Below the pieces are notes generated by a model. It made no database searches, was not told the origin of the DNA, and saw nothing but the letters and a program-made list of their open reading frames with translations. Source: Terriglobia bacterium (GTDB taxonomy: Bacteria; Acidobacteriota; Terriglobia; Versatilivoradales; Versatilivoraceae). From it: a stretch of 64,000 nt of DNA. A program made the translations under genes and the position numbers. This document shows positions 8,811 to 16,927 of this stretch, in pieces (the first letter of the stretch is position 1; each line of letters begins with the position of its first letter). Where the stretch lies: NCBI GenBank assembly GCA_951813285.1, contig OX638355.1, positions 1,612,653-1,676,652 on the forward strand, read 5' to 3'.

Positions 8811-9496
8811 TTCTCAGGCAAGTCCGGCCCCTGCCCTGGTGTGTGGATCATACGAGAGTGAAACAATCGGAAATCGACCATTCCTTCGCGACCTTGGTAT
8901 CCCGTCGCGGTTAACCTCAGCGCCTTAGTGTCCCTTCGTCGTCCTTCGTGTCCCTTCGTGGATAACTCTTTTTTCTTTGTCTTTTTTCGTTTGTTTCAGA
9001 CAAGCCGGGCCCCCGCCCCCCACGACGGGGCAGATCATCCGAGTGGGAAACAAATTGTGTTTCAAGAAAAATGTCTTCAAGTCTCATGGTTTCAATTGGT
9101 TCCACGGTCTGAGGCGGCCTGGGAGCCAGAGGTTGTTTCAGGCAAGTCCCGCCCCTGCCCTGCCGTGCAGATCATCCGAGAGTGAAACAATCAGAAATCG
9201 ACCAATCCCTTTGCGACCTTGGTATCCCGTTACGGTTCACCTCAACGCCTTAGTGTCCCTTCGTCGTTCTTCGTGGCCCTTCGTGGATTCCTCTTTTTCT
9301 TTTGTCTTTTTTCGTTTGTTTCAGGCAAGCGGGGCCCCTGCCCTGCCGGGCAGATCATCCGAGGGTGAAACAGGGTTGTTTCAGACAAGTGTCGCCCCTG
9401 CCCTGCCGTGCAGATCATCCGAGGGTGAAACAGGGTTGTTTCAGACAAGTCCCGCCCCCGCCCCCCACGACGGGCGGATCATTCGAGGGTGAAACA
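8811..9496 (+). repeat. REP-like repeat array, left part (six units)
   Basis: Units of about 55-63 bp start with TTGTTTCAGGCAAG (TTCTCAGGCAAG in the first) and end with GAGTGAAACAA, so their ends are inverted repeats. They carry a GC-rich core ending in GCAGATCATCC. Units lie at 8811-8866, 8991-9053, 9133-9190, 9316-9372, 9376-9432 and 9436-9496. The last three are tandem with 60-bp start spacing and a GGG linker. Between the others lie two recurring spacers. Spacer A (about 124 bp, with CCTTAGTGTCCCTTCGTCGT) is at 8867-8990 and 9191-9315. Spacer B (79 bp) is at 9054-9132. Unit cores such as CCGCCCC(CGACGAC)GGGGCGG can form hairpins. Confidence 0.8.
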
Positions 9497-9704
9497 ACGG
9501 ATCATTGTGAAAGAATAAGCACCTGGCGAGACTCCGGCAGCTACGCCCCGTTCCAGCATTGGTGCCCCGTGCCCCAAGACAAGTCTGGGTCCGAGCAGGT
9601 CATCATTCATTAGTGAGGCTTCCCGGGAAGCTCTCCTCAAGGCAAGAATCCGAACGACCACGCCAACTCGGGCCGGAGCCCTCGCCCTCGAGGAGGCCAA
9701 TCTC
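9497..9704 (+). ncRNA. Candidate bridge-RNA region of the IS110 element
   Basis: IS110 elements are known to encode a structured bridge RNA in the non-coding end next to the recombinase; its loops pair with donor and target DNA. This 208-nt left end is the only non-coding stretch large enough in the element. It contains candidate stems such as TTCCCGGGAA (9619-9628) and CTCGGGCCGGAG. I could not identify the donor-pairing and target-pairing loops by eye, and the RNA's exact limits are unknown. The assignment rests on element architecture, not on a matched structure. Confidence 0.4.
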
Positions 9705-11099
9705 ATGCAAAAGAGCAGGAAAGTCAACACGAAGGCGAAGAAGAAGCGCAGCCGTTCGACGGCCTTGTCGCGGATTCATCCCCAAGTGGCAGGGATCGAC
9801 CTGGGGAGTCGGGAGCACTGGGTGTGCGCTCCGGAGGCAACCCCAGGGAAGCCGAACGTGCGCACCTTCGGCACCACCATGGAGCAACTGCAGCAACTCG
9901 CCGACTGGTTGCTGGAGCAAGGGGTGGAGTCGGTGGCGATGGAGAGCACCAACGTGTATTGGATTCCCCTCTACGAACTGCTGGAGTCCTGCGGCATCGA
10001 GGTGCTGCTGGTCAACGCCCGGCAGTTGCGCTACGTTCCGGGCCGCAAGACCGACATGCGGGACTGCCAGTGGATCCAGTTGCTGCACAGCTGCGGCTTG
10101 CTGCGGGGATCCTTCCGTCCGCACGAGGCGATCGTCCGGGTTCGGACCCTGCACCGGCAACTGAGCACTCTGGGGGCCGAGAGTACCCGTTTTGTCCAGT
10201 GGATGCAGAAGGCGCTGGATCAGATGAACGTCCAGATCCATCGTGCGGTCACCGATCTGACCGGTCAGACGGGGATGGCGATCGTGCGGGCGATTGTCGA
10301 CGGAGAACGGGATCCGGTCCGTCTGGCGGATCTGCGGGACCGACGGTGCAAGAAGTCCAGCCGGGAGTTTGCCGAGCACCTCAGAGGCAACTGGCGAGAA
10401 GAGCATCTGTTCAACCTCAAGTCGGCGCTGAAGCTCTACGACATGACTCAACGCGAGATTGCGGCCTATGAGGCCCGCATCCTGGAGGAAATCCAGGCGC
10501 TGCAACCGGTGGAGCGCCACGACCAGCCCGTGCCGAAGCATCCCAATGCGATCAAGGAAAAGGCGATTCGCCGCCGAGGCGGGCACCACCTGCGCACCGA
10601 ACTGTGGCGCTTTGCCGGGGTCGATCTGACGCGCATCGACGGCATCGGCACCGAAGCGGCCCTGACCCTGCTGACTGAGGCCGGCCTCGACCTGACGGCC
10701 TTCCCCTCGGAGAAGCACTTTGTATCCTGGCTGCGCCTGGCTCCAAAAACGGCCGTCTCCGCAGGCAAGCCGCTCCACTACAAGAAGGCCAACAGCACCG
10801 GGTCTACTCGCGCCGCCGCCGTCCTGCGCATGGCAGCCGTCTCTCTGAAGCACTCCAAGACCGCTCTGGGGGCCGCCTTCCGTCGCAAGGCCCGCCACAA
10901 GGGATGGAGTGTCGCCGTCTTCTCCATGGCCCGCAGGCTGGCCGTTCTCGTCTACCGCATGCTGTGCTACGGCCAGGACTACATCGACATCGGGGAAGCG
11001 TGCTACGAGGACCGGTTCCGGCGACGCCGCCTCGCGGGCCTCAAAGATGCCGCTAAGTCTCTTGGTTTCAACCTGGTTCCACAAATCGCAGCCGCTTGA
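9705..11099 (+). CDS. IS110-family DEDD transposase
   Basis: 464 residues, full length for the family. A basic N-terminal tail (KSRKVNTKAKKKRSRS) is followed by the RuvC-like DEDD domain. D is in VAGIDLGSREH (about residue 29), E in SVAMESTNVYW, and D-x-x-D in GRKTDMRDCQW. The C-terminal transposase_20 (IS116/IS110/IS902) domain has IDGIGTEAALTLLTE and the serine-containing FVSWLRLAPKTAVSAGKP, then a helix-rich tail. The start at the ATG near 9705 is preceded by GAGGAGGCC at a reasonable spacing. All catalytic residues are present, so the element may be active. The protein is a site-specific recombinase that works with a bridge RNA in characterised relatives. Confidence 0.93.
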   Translation: MQKSRKVNTKAKKKRSRSTALSRIHPQVAGIDLGSREHWVCAPEATPGKPNVRTFGTTMEQLQQLADWLLEQGVESVAMESTNVYWIPLYELLESCGIEVLLVNARQLRYVPGRKTDMRDCQWIQLLHSCGLLRGSFRPHEAIVRVRTLHRQLSTLGAESTRFVQWMQKALDQMNVQIHRAVTDLTGQTGMAIVRAIVDGERDPVRLADLRDRRCKKSSREFAEHLRGNWREEHLFNLKSALKLYDMTQREIAAYEARILEEIQALQPVERHDQPVPKHPNAIKEKAIRRRGGHHLRTELWRFAGVDLTRIDGIGTEAALTLLTEAGLDLTAFPSEKHFVSWLRLAPKTAVSAGKPLHYKKANSTGSTRAAAVLRMAAVSLKHSKTALGAAFRRKARHKGWSVAVFSMARRLAVLVYRMLCYGQDYIDIGEACYEDRFRRRRLAGLKDAAKSLGFNLVPQIAAA

Positions 11100-11108
11100 A
11101 CTGCGGGG

Positions 11109-11450
11109 TTGTTTCAGGCAAGTGTCGCCCCTGCCCTGCCGTGCAGATCATCCGAGAGTGAAACAATCAGAAATCGACCAATCCCTCTGCGACCTTGGTA
11201 TCCCGTTACGGTTCACCTCAACGTCTTAGTGGCCCTTCGAGGTCCTTCGTGTGTCTTCGTGGATCACTCTTTTTCATTTGTCTTTTTTCGGTTGTTTCAG
11301 GCAAGCGAGGCCCCTGCCCCCCACGACGGGGCAGATCATCCGAGTGGGAAACAAATTGTGTTTCAAGAAAAATGTCTTCAAGTCTCATGGTTTCAATTGG
11401 TTCCACGGTCTGAGGCGGCCTGGGCGCCAGAGGTTGTTTCAGGCAAGCCC
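11109..11450 (+). repeat. REP-like repeat array, right part
   Basis: Continuation of the array after the insertion sequence. Units are at 11109-11166 and 11292-11354, with a truncated one at 11434-11450 (TTGTTTCAGGCAAG, then unrelated sequence). Spacer A lies at 11167-11291 and spacer B at 11355-11433, in the same order and almost the same sequence as 8991-9315. The array therefore looks like tandem duplication of a REP-A-REP-B cassette. From 11451 to 11514 there is only ACTCTCCACTCTCCACT-type low-complexity sequence before the next gene. Confidence 0.78.
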
Positions 11451-11514
11451 GGTCATCAGGCGCTTGCCTGTTCCCGAAGTCCTAGCCTGACCACTCTCCA
11501 CTCTCCACTCCCCA

Positions 11515-12894
11515 CTATGCCCCCCCCGTCCAGACGGGACCGGCTTCGGTCCGTTTCCACATCCGTTCAAACTCGGCCGTGCCCACTTCATCCCAGAAGT
11601 CAGTCTCCACCGGATTGGCATAGCCGGGGACCGGTCCCGGCACGTGGGGACCGTGTCCGGAGTACCGCCGCCCGAATCCCGGCGGGCTCAGGAACTTGAT
11701 GTTGGCGCCCTCGGCATCGGGGTCGTAACGGAAATAGAGGTGCGGTCCCGGACGGTAGCGCACCCTGACCAGGAAGCGTGTCTGTTTGGGACGGGGCATC
11801 CGGGCCAGCCGGTCCAGCTTCTTTCGGTCAATCCGCACCCCAAGACCGGGTCCCGGAGGAACGGCCACGCTGCCGCCCACCACCGGCATGGCTTCGACGG
11901 TCACGTCTTCCGCCCAGACGTTGCACAGGTCTATATGAGCCAGGGTAGCCATGGGAAAGACGGACGCTTGATGCGCCAGGAAGGCCTGGTTGATGGTGCC
12001 GCCGGCCATCTGCAACAGGAAAGGAGTGTTGGTGCTTTCCGCCATGGCCGCCAACTTCCTGGCTGAGCCGATGCCCGCATGGCTGGACATGAACCCGTCG
12101 GAAAGCCCCTTGCGCATGAAGACGTCGGCCGGGCCGTGGTGAATCAGGATCGGAATGGCGCACTTTTCTCGTAGCAGCCGATAGCCGTCCTGGTCGATGG
12201 ATCGGATGGGGTCTTCGATCCGCCCGGCAATGGGAAATCGTTCCAGCTCCTTCAGGACCGGATAGACGGCTTCGAAATTGGAATCCTCATTGAAGTCGTA
12301 GTGGACTCGAAATCCACGGGGCGCCGCCTCCTGCATGGCGGCGGTCTGGTCGACCACGTTCTGCAGGACGTCCACGTGGTATTTCATCCAGCGATAACCG
12401 CGATTCGACAGTTGCCTGACTTCTTCCGCCATCTGCCGGGGAGGTTGCGACATCGTCCAGGCGGCGATGGGCACCCAGGACCGCACCCGAGGCCCGATCA
12501 GTTTCCAGGCGGGCAGTCCCAACGCCTTGCCCATCAGGTCGTAGACCGCCATGTTCATCGGCAGATTCCCAGGGTCGTTGATCCAATCGAAGGGACTGGT
12601 GCCCAGATAGTCCTTGAAGTCGCTCCAGGGAGATCCCCAATTCTCCCCGTAGCCCTCGATGCCCGCATCGGTCTTGACGATGTAGACGGTCCGCAACCGG
12701 CTGTTCAGCCCCTGGTAGCGAAACAGCCACTCGGCATGGTAGTCGTGGTAGGGGGGAAGGATCTCGTGGGCTTCGATGTCGGTAATCTTGATCTTGCGGG
12801 CCAACTGCGAAAACAGCGGTGACGACCAGAAGGGCAGGCCGGCCGCGGCCAACCCGGATTGAAGAAGAAAACCGCGCCGGTGAACTAGAGCCAT
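11515..12894 (-). CDS. Tat-exported enolase-superfamily protein (paralogue A)
   Basis: 459 residues. The Tat leader is HRRGFLLQSGLAAAGLPFWSS (residues 5-25). A mandelate-racemase/muconate-lactonizing-type N-terminal cap follows (KITDIEAHEI, YIVKTDAGIEGYGE), then the barrel. Likely active-site elements are K171-x-H173 (KYHVDV), D200 in VHYDFNEDSN and E227 in GRIEDPI. The position that normally supplies the third metal-binding acid falls in PILIHHGP (H252-H253), and a further His is in SSHAG (272). About 100 extra C-terminal residues (PPGFGRRYSG ... PVPGYANPVETDFWDE) are shared with paralogue B. Family members usually dehydrate or racemise sugar acids in the cytoplasm; export is unusual. It is the last gene of the minus-strand cluster. 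Confidence 0.82.
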   Translation of the reverse strand: MALVHRRGFLLQSGLAAAGLPFWSSPLFSQLARKIKITDIEAHEILPPYHDYHAEWLFRYQGLNSRLRTVYIVKTDAGIEGYGENWGSPWSDFKDYLGTSPFDWINDPGNLPMNMAVYDLMGKALGLPAWKLIGPRVRSWVPIAAWTMSQPPRQMAEEVRQLSNRGYRWMKYHVDVLQNVVDQTAAMQEAAPRGFRVHYDFNEDSNFEAVYPVLKELERFPIAGRIEDPIRSIDQDGYRLLREKCAIPILIHHGPADVFMRKGLSDGFMSSHAGIGSARKLAAMAESTNTPFLLQMAGGTINQAFLAHQASVFPMATLAHIDLCNVWAEDVTVEAMPVVGGSVAVPPGPGLGVRIDRKKLDRLARMPRPKQTRFLVRVRYRPGPHLYFRYDPDAEGANIKFLSPPGFGRRYSGHGPHVPGPVPGYANPVETDFWDEVGTAEFERMWKRTEAGPVWTGGA

Positions 12895-12902
12895 GACACC
12901 TC

Positions 12903-12966
12903 TATTCCTTACAGTCTTTCTTCGTGTGTCTTCGTCGTCCTTCGTGTCCCTTCGTGGATATCTCTT
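12903..12966 (+). repeat. CTTCGTG-type intergenic repeat fragment
   Basis: Contains CTTCGTGTGTCTTCGTCGTC followed by CTTCGTGTCCCTTCGTGGAT and a T-rich end. It is the same motif found inside spacer A of the REP arrays. It fills most of the 79 bp between two cluster genes, so the cluster may not be a single uninterrupted transcript at this point. Confidence 0.6.
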
Positions 12967-12973
12967 TTTCCAA

Positions 12974-14641
12974 TCAACCGGACTTGTAGTTGACCGACGC
13001 CTCCACCAAGCCCAGTCTCAGGGGGGCGGTCAGGTTGGGGGTGCGTTTCACCAGTCGAACCTGGATGACATTGATTCCCTGCTTCAAGGGCGGGCAGGCG
13101 ACGTCGTATTCCAGGGTCCCGGTCAGGTACTCTCCCTGGAAAGGGCCGCGAGTCCTGTTCCAGTAGGAGACCAGATCGAAGGTTCCAGGCTGCTTGTCGG
13201 GCAGGCGTTCCCCGTTGAGATGGACCTCCACCTGGTCCTCGAGAGTGCGGTTCTCGAACAGGAGCCGAAGTTTGACGCTGTCCAGAATGCCCTTTCGAGT
13301 GGCCGATTCCAGGTCATCGGAAATCCTGAATCGCAGGCGGGGGCCGCCTTCGGACGGCGTCTCGGTGAGGTCTACCGGGAGCTGCACCGCCGGCACCGCC
13401 GATGAAAAGGCGGCGCCGTGGTTGTTCCATCCGCCGGGGAACCAGCGTCGCTTGTCCATCTGATAGCGTTTGTCCAGCGTGGCCAGCCGCTCAGGGTCGC
13501 CGATTTCCTGGAACAACTGCCGCTTCCAATTCGTTTCCTGGGCGAAGTAGTTGAACAGCTGCAGTCCGTCGGCCCCGCCCTGCCAGAAGCGCATGGCGAT
13601 GGCTCGATTGATGTCCAGGTCGGGAGTGGGTCCGGTCATGAAACGGAGCAGTTCCAGTCCGCCCAACACTTGGCAGTCGGTGCCGCGGGCCGCCTCCACG
13701 AACGATTCGAAGGGCATGTCGAAGGGAATGAAACCCCCTCCCGCGATGAGAAGGTCCACCAGGCCCTCCCGGATCCAGGTGCGCACGTCCAGGCCGACCC
13801 TCAGGGCATCGGCGAAGGTCGGCGGAACCCGCATCGCCAGTTCGATCTTCCGGCCGGTCTCCCGGCTGACCTGGTCCCGCCGCCGTTTGATGTGGCGCAG
13901 CATGTCGGTCATGTGGTGGTGATTCTCCACCGCTTCGTGCAACTTGAAAAAGGCCGGGTGCCGCATGAAATCCAGTTCCACGCCGTCCACCTGAAATCGG
14001 GTGAAGACCTCCACGATGGTGGCCGCCATGTGCTCGCGAACTTCCGGGATGGCGTAGTTCAAGCCCATCCGGATTCCGAATTCCTTGCTCTCCTTGGAAT
14101 AGCCGGCGGGGTGCCCGATCAGCCATTGGGGGTGTTTCAGTCGAAAGGCGCTGTGGTGGGGGGAGGCTGGATCCACTCCGTAGTGGCTGTTCATTCGGAA
14201 GGAGCCGAACAGGCCCATGCCTTCCTCCCGGCACACCTCGGCAAAGGTCGCCAGGGGGCCCTTGCCCGATTCGATGAGCCGCCGGGTATTTTCATAGACG
14301 CGCCAGTCCCAGTCGCTCTTGAAGGTTCCGTGCCGGCGGCCGATCACCTCGGCGACTTCGGTCTCGTAGTGGTAGACCTCGCGGTCGCCCAGACAGAAGC
14401 AGATGGTGTCCACCGGCGTCCCCTGATAGCTTCTGACCACCTGGCGGAAGTGCTCGGCGGTGAGCGGAGGATCGCTTCCCATGATGGCGCCGTCGTGGTT
14501 GGACAGCATGCGGCGTCCCTTGTGACCGGATGGAATGGGGCGGCTCATGCCTGAACTCATTAAAGGCGAGGTCAAGCCTCCCAACCAGGGGCCGGCCAGC
14601 AAGCCACCGCCGACTGCCTTGAGGAACCGTCTTCGTCTCAT
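12974..14641 (-). CDS. Tat-exported TIM-barrel glycoside-hydrolase-like protein (paralogue 2 of 5)
   Basis: 555 residues from the ATG at 14641, which follows GGGAGGTGTC; the in-frame upstream codon at 14731 is rejected. Tat leader MRRRRFLKAVGGGLLAGPWL. Shared family landmarks follow. GTPVDTICFCLGD is near residue 75. FQVDGVELDFMRHPAFF is near 215-231. VGLDVRTWIREGLVDLLIAG and GGADGLQLFNYFAQE mark the later barrel. The C-terminus is a beta-rich module with LRLLFENRTLEDQVEVHLNG. It sits between the two enolase-superfamily genes (38 bp after one, 79 bp before the other), so it probably works on the same substrate. I infer hydrolysis or binding of a polysaccharide, but the catalytic residues are not established. 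Confidence 0.74.
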   Translation of the reverse strand: MRRRRFLKAVGGGLLAGPWLGGLTSPLMSSGMSRPIPSGHKGRRMLSNHDGAIMGSDPPLTAEHFRQVVRSYQGTPVDTICFCLGDREVYHYETEVAEVIGRRHGTFKSDWDWRVYENTRRLIESGKGPLATFAEVCREEGMGLFGSFRMNSHYGVDPASPHHSAFRLKHPQWLIGHPAGYSKESKEFGIRMGLNYAIPEVREHMAATIVEVFTRFQVDGVELDFMRHPAFFKLHEAVENHHHMTDMLRHIKRRRDQVSRETGRKIELAMRVPPTFADALRVGLDVRTWIREGLVDLLIAGGGFIPFDMPFESFVEAARGTDCQVLGGLELLRFMTGPTPDLDINRAIAMRFWQGGADGLQLFNYFAQETNWKRQLFQEIGDPERLATLDKRYQMDKRRWFPGGWNNHGAAFSSAVPAVQLPVDLTETPSEGGPRLRFRISDDLESATRKGILDSVKLRLLFENRTLEDQVEVHLNGERLPDKQPGTFDLVSYWNRTRGPFQGEYLTGTLEYDVACPPLKQGINVIQVRLVKRTPNLTAPLRLGLVEASVNYKSG

Positions 14642-14679
14642 GACACCTCCCGTTGATTTGAATCCCGTGGCCCCATCGG

Positions 14680-16059
14680 TCAGGGCTTGCCGGATTGCTC
14701 CCAGACCGGACTTTCCGCCGTGCGTTCCCACATGGCCTCGAATTCCGGAGAACCGGTTTCATCCCAGAAGTCGCTGACCACCGGGTTGGCATATCCCGGA
14801 ACCGGCCCGGGGACATCGGGCCCGAAGCCGGAGTATCGTTGCCCGAATCCCGGGGGATTGAGGAATCTCACATTGGCCCCCGGAAGGTCGGGGTCGAACC
14901 GGAAGTAAATGCTGAGGCCGTCTTCATAGCGGGTGCGCACCAGGAAGCGGGTTTGCCGGGGGCGTGGAGCTTGGGCCAGCCGCATCAGCTTTTCCCGGTC
15001 GAGGCTGACCCCAAGCCCGGGTCCATCCGGGAGCGCAACGCTTCCCCCCACCACGGGCATGTCCTCGCGGGTGACCTGCTCCTTCCAGAGATGGCACCCG
15101 TTGACGTGGTCCAGGACGGCCATGGGAAACACGGCGACTTCATGGGCCAGGAAGGCCTGGTTGATGATGCCGCCCGTCTGCTGGAGCATGAAAGGCGTAT
15201 TGGTCGACTCCGCCATGGCCGACAGCTTCATGGCATGGCCCACCGCAGCGTGGCCGCCCATGAAACCGTCGCAGAGGCCGTCTCTCATGAAGACGTCGTG
15301 GGGGCCGTGGTGAATGAGGATGGGGATGGAGCACTTCTCCCGCAGCAGACGATAGCCGTCGCGATCTTCGGAACGGATGGGGTCTTCGATCCGTCCGGCG
15401 ACGGGAAACCTTTCCAGTTCCCGCAGCACCGGGTAGACGGCTTCGAAATTGGAGTCCTCGTTGAAGTCGTAATGAATCTTGAACCCGGCGGGAGCGACCT
15501 TCTGCATGGCTTCGGTCTGATCGATGGCGTTCTGCAGCACATCCACGTGGTATTTGAGCCAGTGATAGCCCCTCCGGGATACGTCAAGCACTTCCTCCGC
15601 CATTTCTTCCGGAGGCCGGGAGACGGTCCAGGCCGCCACCGGAATCCAGGAGCGCACCTTGGGTCCCAGGAGCTTCCAGGCGGGCAGACCCAGATATTTC
15701 CCCATGAGGTCGTAGACGGCCATGTTCATGGGCAGGTTTTTGGTGTCGGCCATCCAGTCGAACGGATCGCTGCCCAGGTAGTCCTTGTAACGTCCCTCCC
15801 GCAGCGGGCCCCCGCTCTCTCCGTAACCCTCCAGCCCCAGGTCGGTCTTGACCACGTAGATGACGCGTCTCTGCAAGGAGAGTCCGTGATACCGAAAGAG
15901 CGTCTCGGCGTTGTAGTCCTGATAGGGAGCAACTATTTCATGCTCCTCGATCTCGACGATCTTCATCCTTTTCCGCACCTCGGCCAGCATGGATAGGGAA
16001 AAAGGAGCCAGCCCCGCTCCCAGGGCGGCAGTCTTCAATAAACGACGGCGATGGATCAT
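14680..16059 (-). CDS. Tat-exported enolase-superfamily protein (paralogue B)
   Basis: 459 residues, the same length as paralogue A and similar throughout. Tat leader IHRRRLLKTAALGAGLAPFS (residues 2-21). Candidate active-site residues are K169-x-H171, D198, E225 and H250-H251 in LIHHGP, with H270 in GGHAAVG. The usual third acidic metal ligand appears to be missing here as in paralogue A, so the substitution is conserved and not a sequencing accident. The sequences TDLGLEGYGESGGP and MPVVGGSVALPDGPGLGV match the family's capping and C-terminal regions. Likely reaction: dehydration or epimerisation of a carbohydrate acid, outside the cytoplasm if the Tat signal is used. Confidence 0.83.
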   Translation of the reverse strand: MIHRRRLLKTAALGAGLAPFSLSMLAEVRKRMKIVEIEEHEIVAPYQDYNAETLFRYHGLSLQRRVIYVVKTDLGLEGYGESGGPLREGRYKDYLGSDPFDWMADTKNLPMNMAVYDLMGKYLGLPAWKLLGPKVRSWIPVAAWTVSRPPEEMAEEVLDVSRRGYHWLKYHVDVLQNAIDQTEAMQKVAPAGFKIHYDFNEDSNFEAVYPVLRELERFPVAGRIEDPIRSEDRDGYRLLREKCSIPILIHHGPHDVFMRDGLCDGFMGGHAAVGHAMKLSAMAESTNTPFMLQQTGGIINQAFLAHEVAVFPMAVLDHVNGCHLWKEQVTREDMPVVGGSVALPDGPGLGVSLDREKLMRLAQAPRPRQTRFLVRTRYEDGLSIYFRFDPDLPGANVRFLNPPGFGQRYSGFGPDVPGPVPGYANPVVSDFWDETGSPEFEAMWERTAESPVWEQSGKP

Positions 16060-16085
16060 GGCTTTATCCGTTACTAGTCATTTCT

Positions 16086-16159
16086 CGGGCGGCAGCCCGT
16101 GGGTTGGAGACGAGCCGCGAAGCGGCGCCGGCAGGCAGCCGTGGGCGTAACCCCATGGA
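16086..16159 (+). repeat. Dispersed intergenic repeat, GCCGCGAAGCGGC type
   Basis: GGCGGCAGCCCGTGGGTTGG, then AGCCGCGAAGCGGCGCCGGC, then CAGCCGTGGGCGTAACCCCA. A variant of the repeat at 6422-6508, occupying most of the gap between the enolase-superfamily gene and the SDR gene. Confidence 0.65.
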
Positions 16160-16177
16160 GCCAGAGTCGGCCGCCGG

Positions 16178-16906
16178 TCAGGGCCGTCGCCAAAGGAAGG
16201 CCAGGTCGTCCTTTGGCTTGAAGCCCAGCACGCGCCTGGTCTTTTCGTTGAGAAACTTCCCTTGGGGCATGTCCCCGGAGATAAAGAAGATCTCGCAGCG
16301 GGAGGGCAGCCGGTCCAGTTCGATCTCCAGGCCGAGCCGGAAGGCCTCCCCGGCGTCATCCCAGGACACGATGAAGGGCACTCCCCCCGAGCCTCGCTTC
16401 ACCTGCTTGGGGTCGCGAAAGTTGTAGAACAGGTAGTCCAGCACGTAGACGTCGTGGTGCCGGCTGAACACCCGGCAGATCTCCTGGCCCAGGGACTTGG
16501 TCAAGGCGTAGAGGATGGTGCTGGGGTGGGGAGGAACGTCTGGCGTGATGCCGTGGTCGATGCCCTCGTAGAGCGGACCGGTGATGGTGAAGTGGGGCCC
16601 GGTGTTGATGACCCGGCGAATGCCATGGTCCACGGCTGCCCGCATGATGTTGTAGCAGCCCAGGGCGTTCACGTCGAAGGCGATCCGCCGGTGCTCCCGC
16701 AGCACCGAAAGGTTGAGGATGGCATCCATTCCCTCGGCGGCCCGCTGGACCTGCTCCATGGAGCTGACATCCACCCTCTGGAAGGGATGGCGCGTGTCCT
16801 CCTTGGGCGGCTTGATATCGGTGAGCAGGAGCTCGTAGTGGTCCTCCAGCGCCTTGACCACGTGAGGTCCCAGATAGCCGGTGGCTCCGATGATGAGCAC
16901 TTTCAT
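16178..16906 (-). CDS. NAD-dependent epimerase/dehydratase (extended SDR)
   Basis: 242 residues with no export signal. Rossmann motif LIIGATGYLGPHVVKAL (GxxGxxG, residues 6-12) is followed by an acidic end of strand 2 (LLLTDI), suggesting NAD. The catalytic YxxxK is in ILYALTKSLGQE. It is somewhat shorter than typical extended SDRs (about 300 residues). Relatives act on nucleotide sugars or oxidise uronic acids. It is the only protein of this nine-gene cluster that lacks a Tat leader, so it may process the product after uptake. It starts 21 bp after the degenerate SDR at 16928-17725. Confidence 0.83.
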   Translation of the reverse strand: MKVLIIGATGYLGPHVVKALEDHYELLLTDIKPPKEDTRHPFQRVDVSSMEQVQRAAEGMDAILNLSVLREHRRIAFDVNALGCYNIMRAAVDHGIRRVINTGPHFTITGPLYEGIDHGITPDVPPHPSTILYALTKSLGQEICRVFSRHHDVYVLDYLFYNFRDPKQVKRGSGGVPFIVSWDDAGEAFRLGLEIELDRLPSRCEIFFISGDMPQGKFLNEKTRRVLGFKPKDDLAFLWRRP

Positions 16907-16927
16907 GGATTTAACCTGACATTCTCC

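Larger units (their letters stand above)
9497..11105 (+). mobile_element. IS110-family insertion sequence inside the REP array
   Basis: The boundaries are inferred from the broken repeat. Left of 9497 the sequence is the end of a REP unit (GAGGGTGAAACA). Right of about 11105 it resumes as GGGTTGTTTCAGGCAAG, the same junction seen intact between units at 9372/9376 and 9432/9436. The element is about 1.6 kb and carries one DEDD transposase. It has no obvious terminal inverted repeats and no clear target duplication, as is usual for IS110. About 208 nt lie between the left end and the transposase but only about 6 nt after it. That is the IS110-subgroup arrangement, in which the guide RNA is encoded at the left end. 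The ends are good to a few bases only. Confidence 0.8.

Noticed and set aside
8079-9492. Open frames of 60-170 residues in the repeat mosaic (for example 8977-9492 plus)
   Set aside because: They translate REP and CTTCGTG repeat DNA (repeated RLFQASxAPA-type peptides), recur in copy B at 38 kb, and have no ribosome-binding site.
9316-9496. CRISPR-like array of regular 60-bp repeats
   Set aside because: The copies are tandem with a 3-bp linker; there are no unique spacers and no cas genes. It fits a REP-like repeat.
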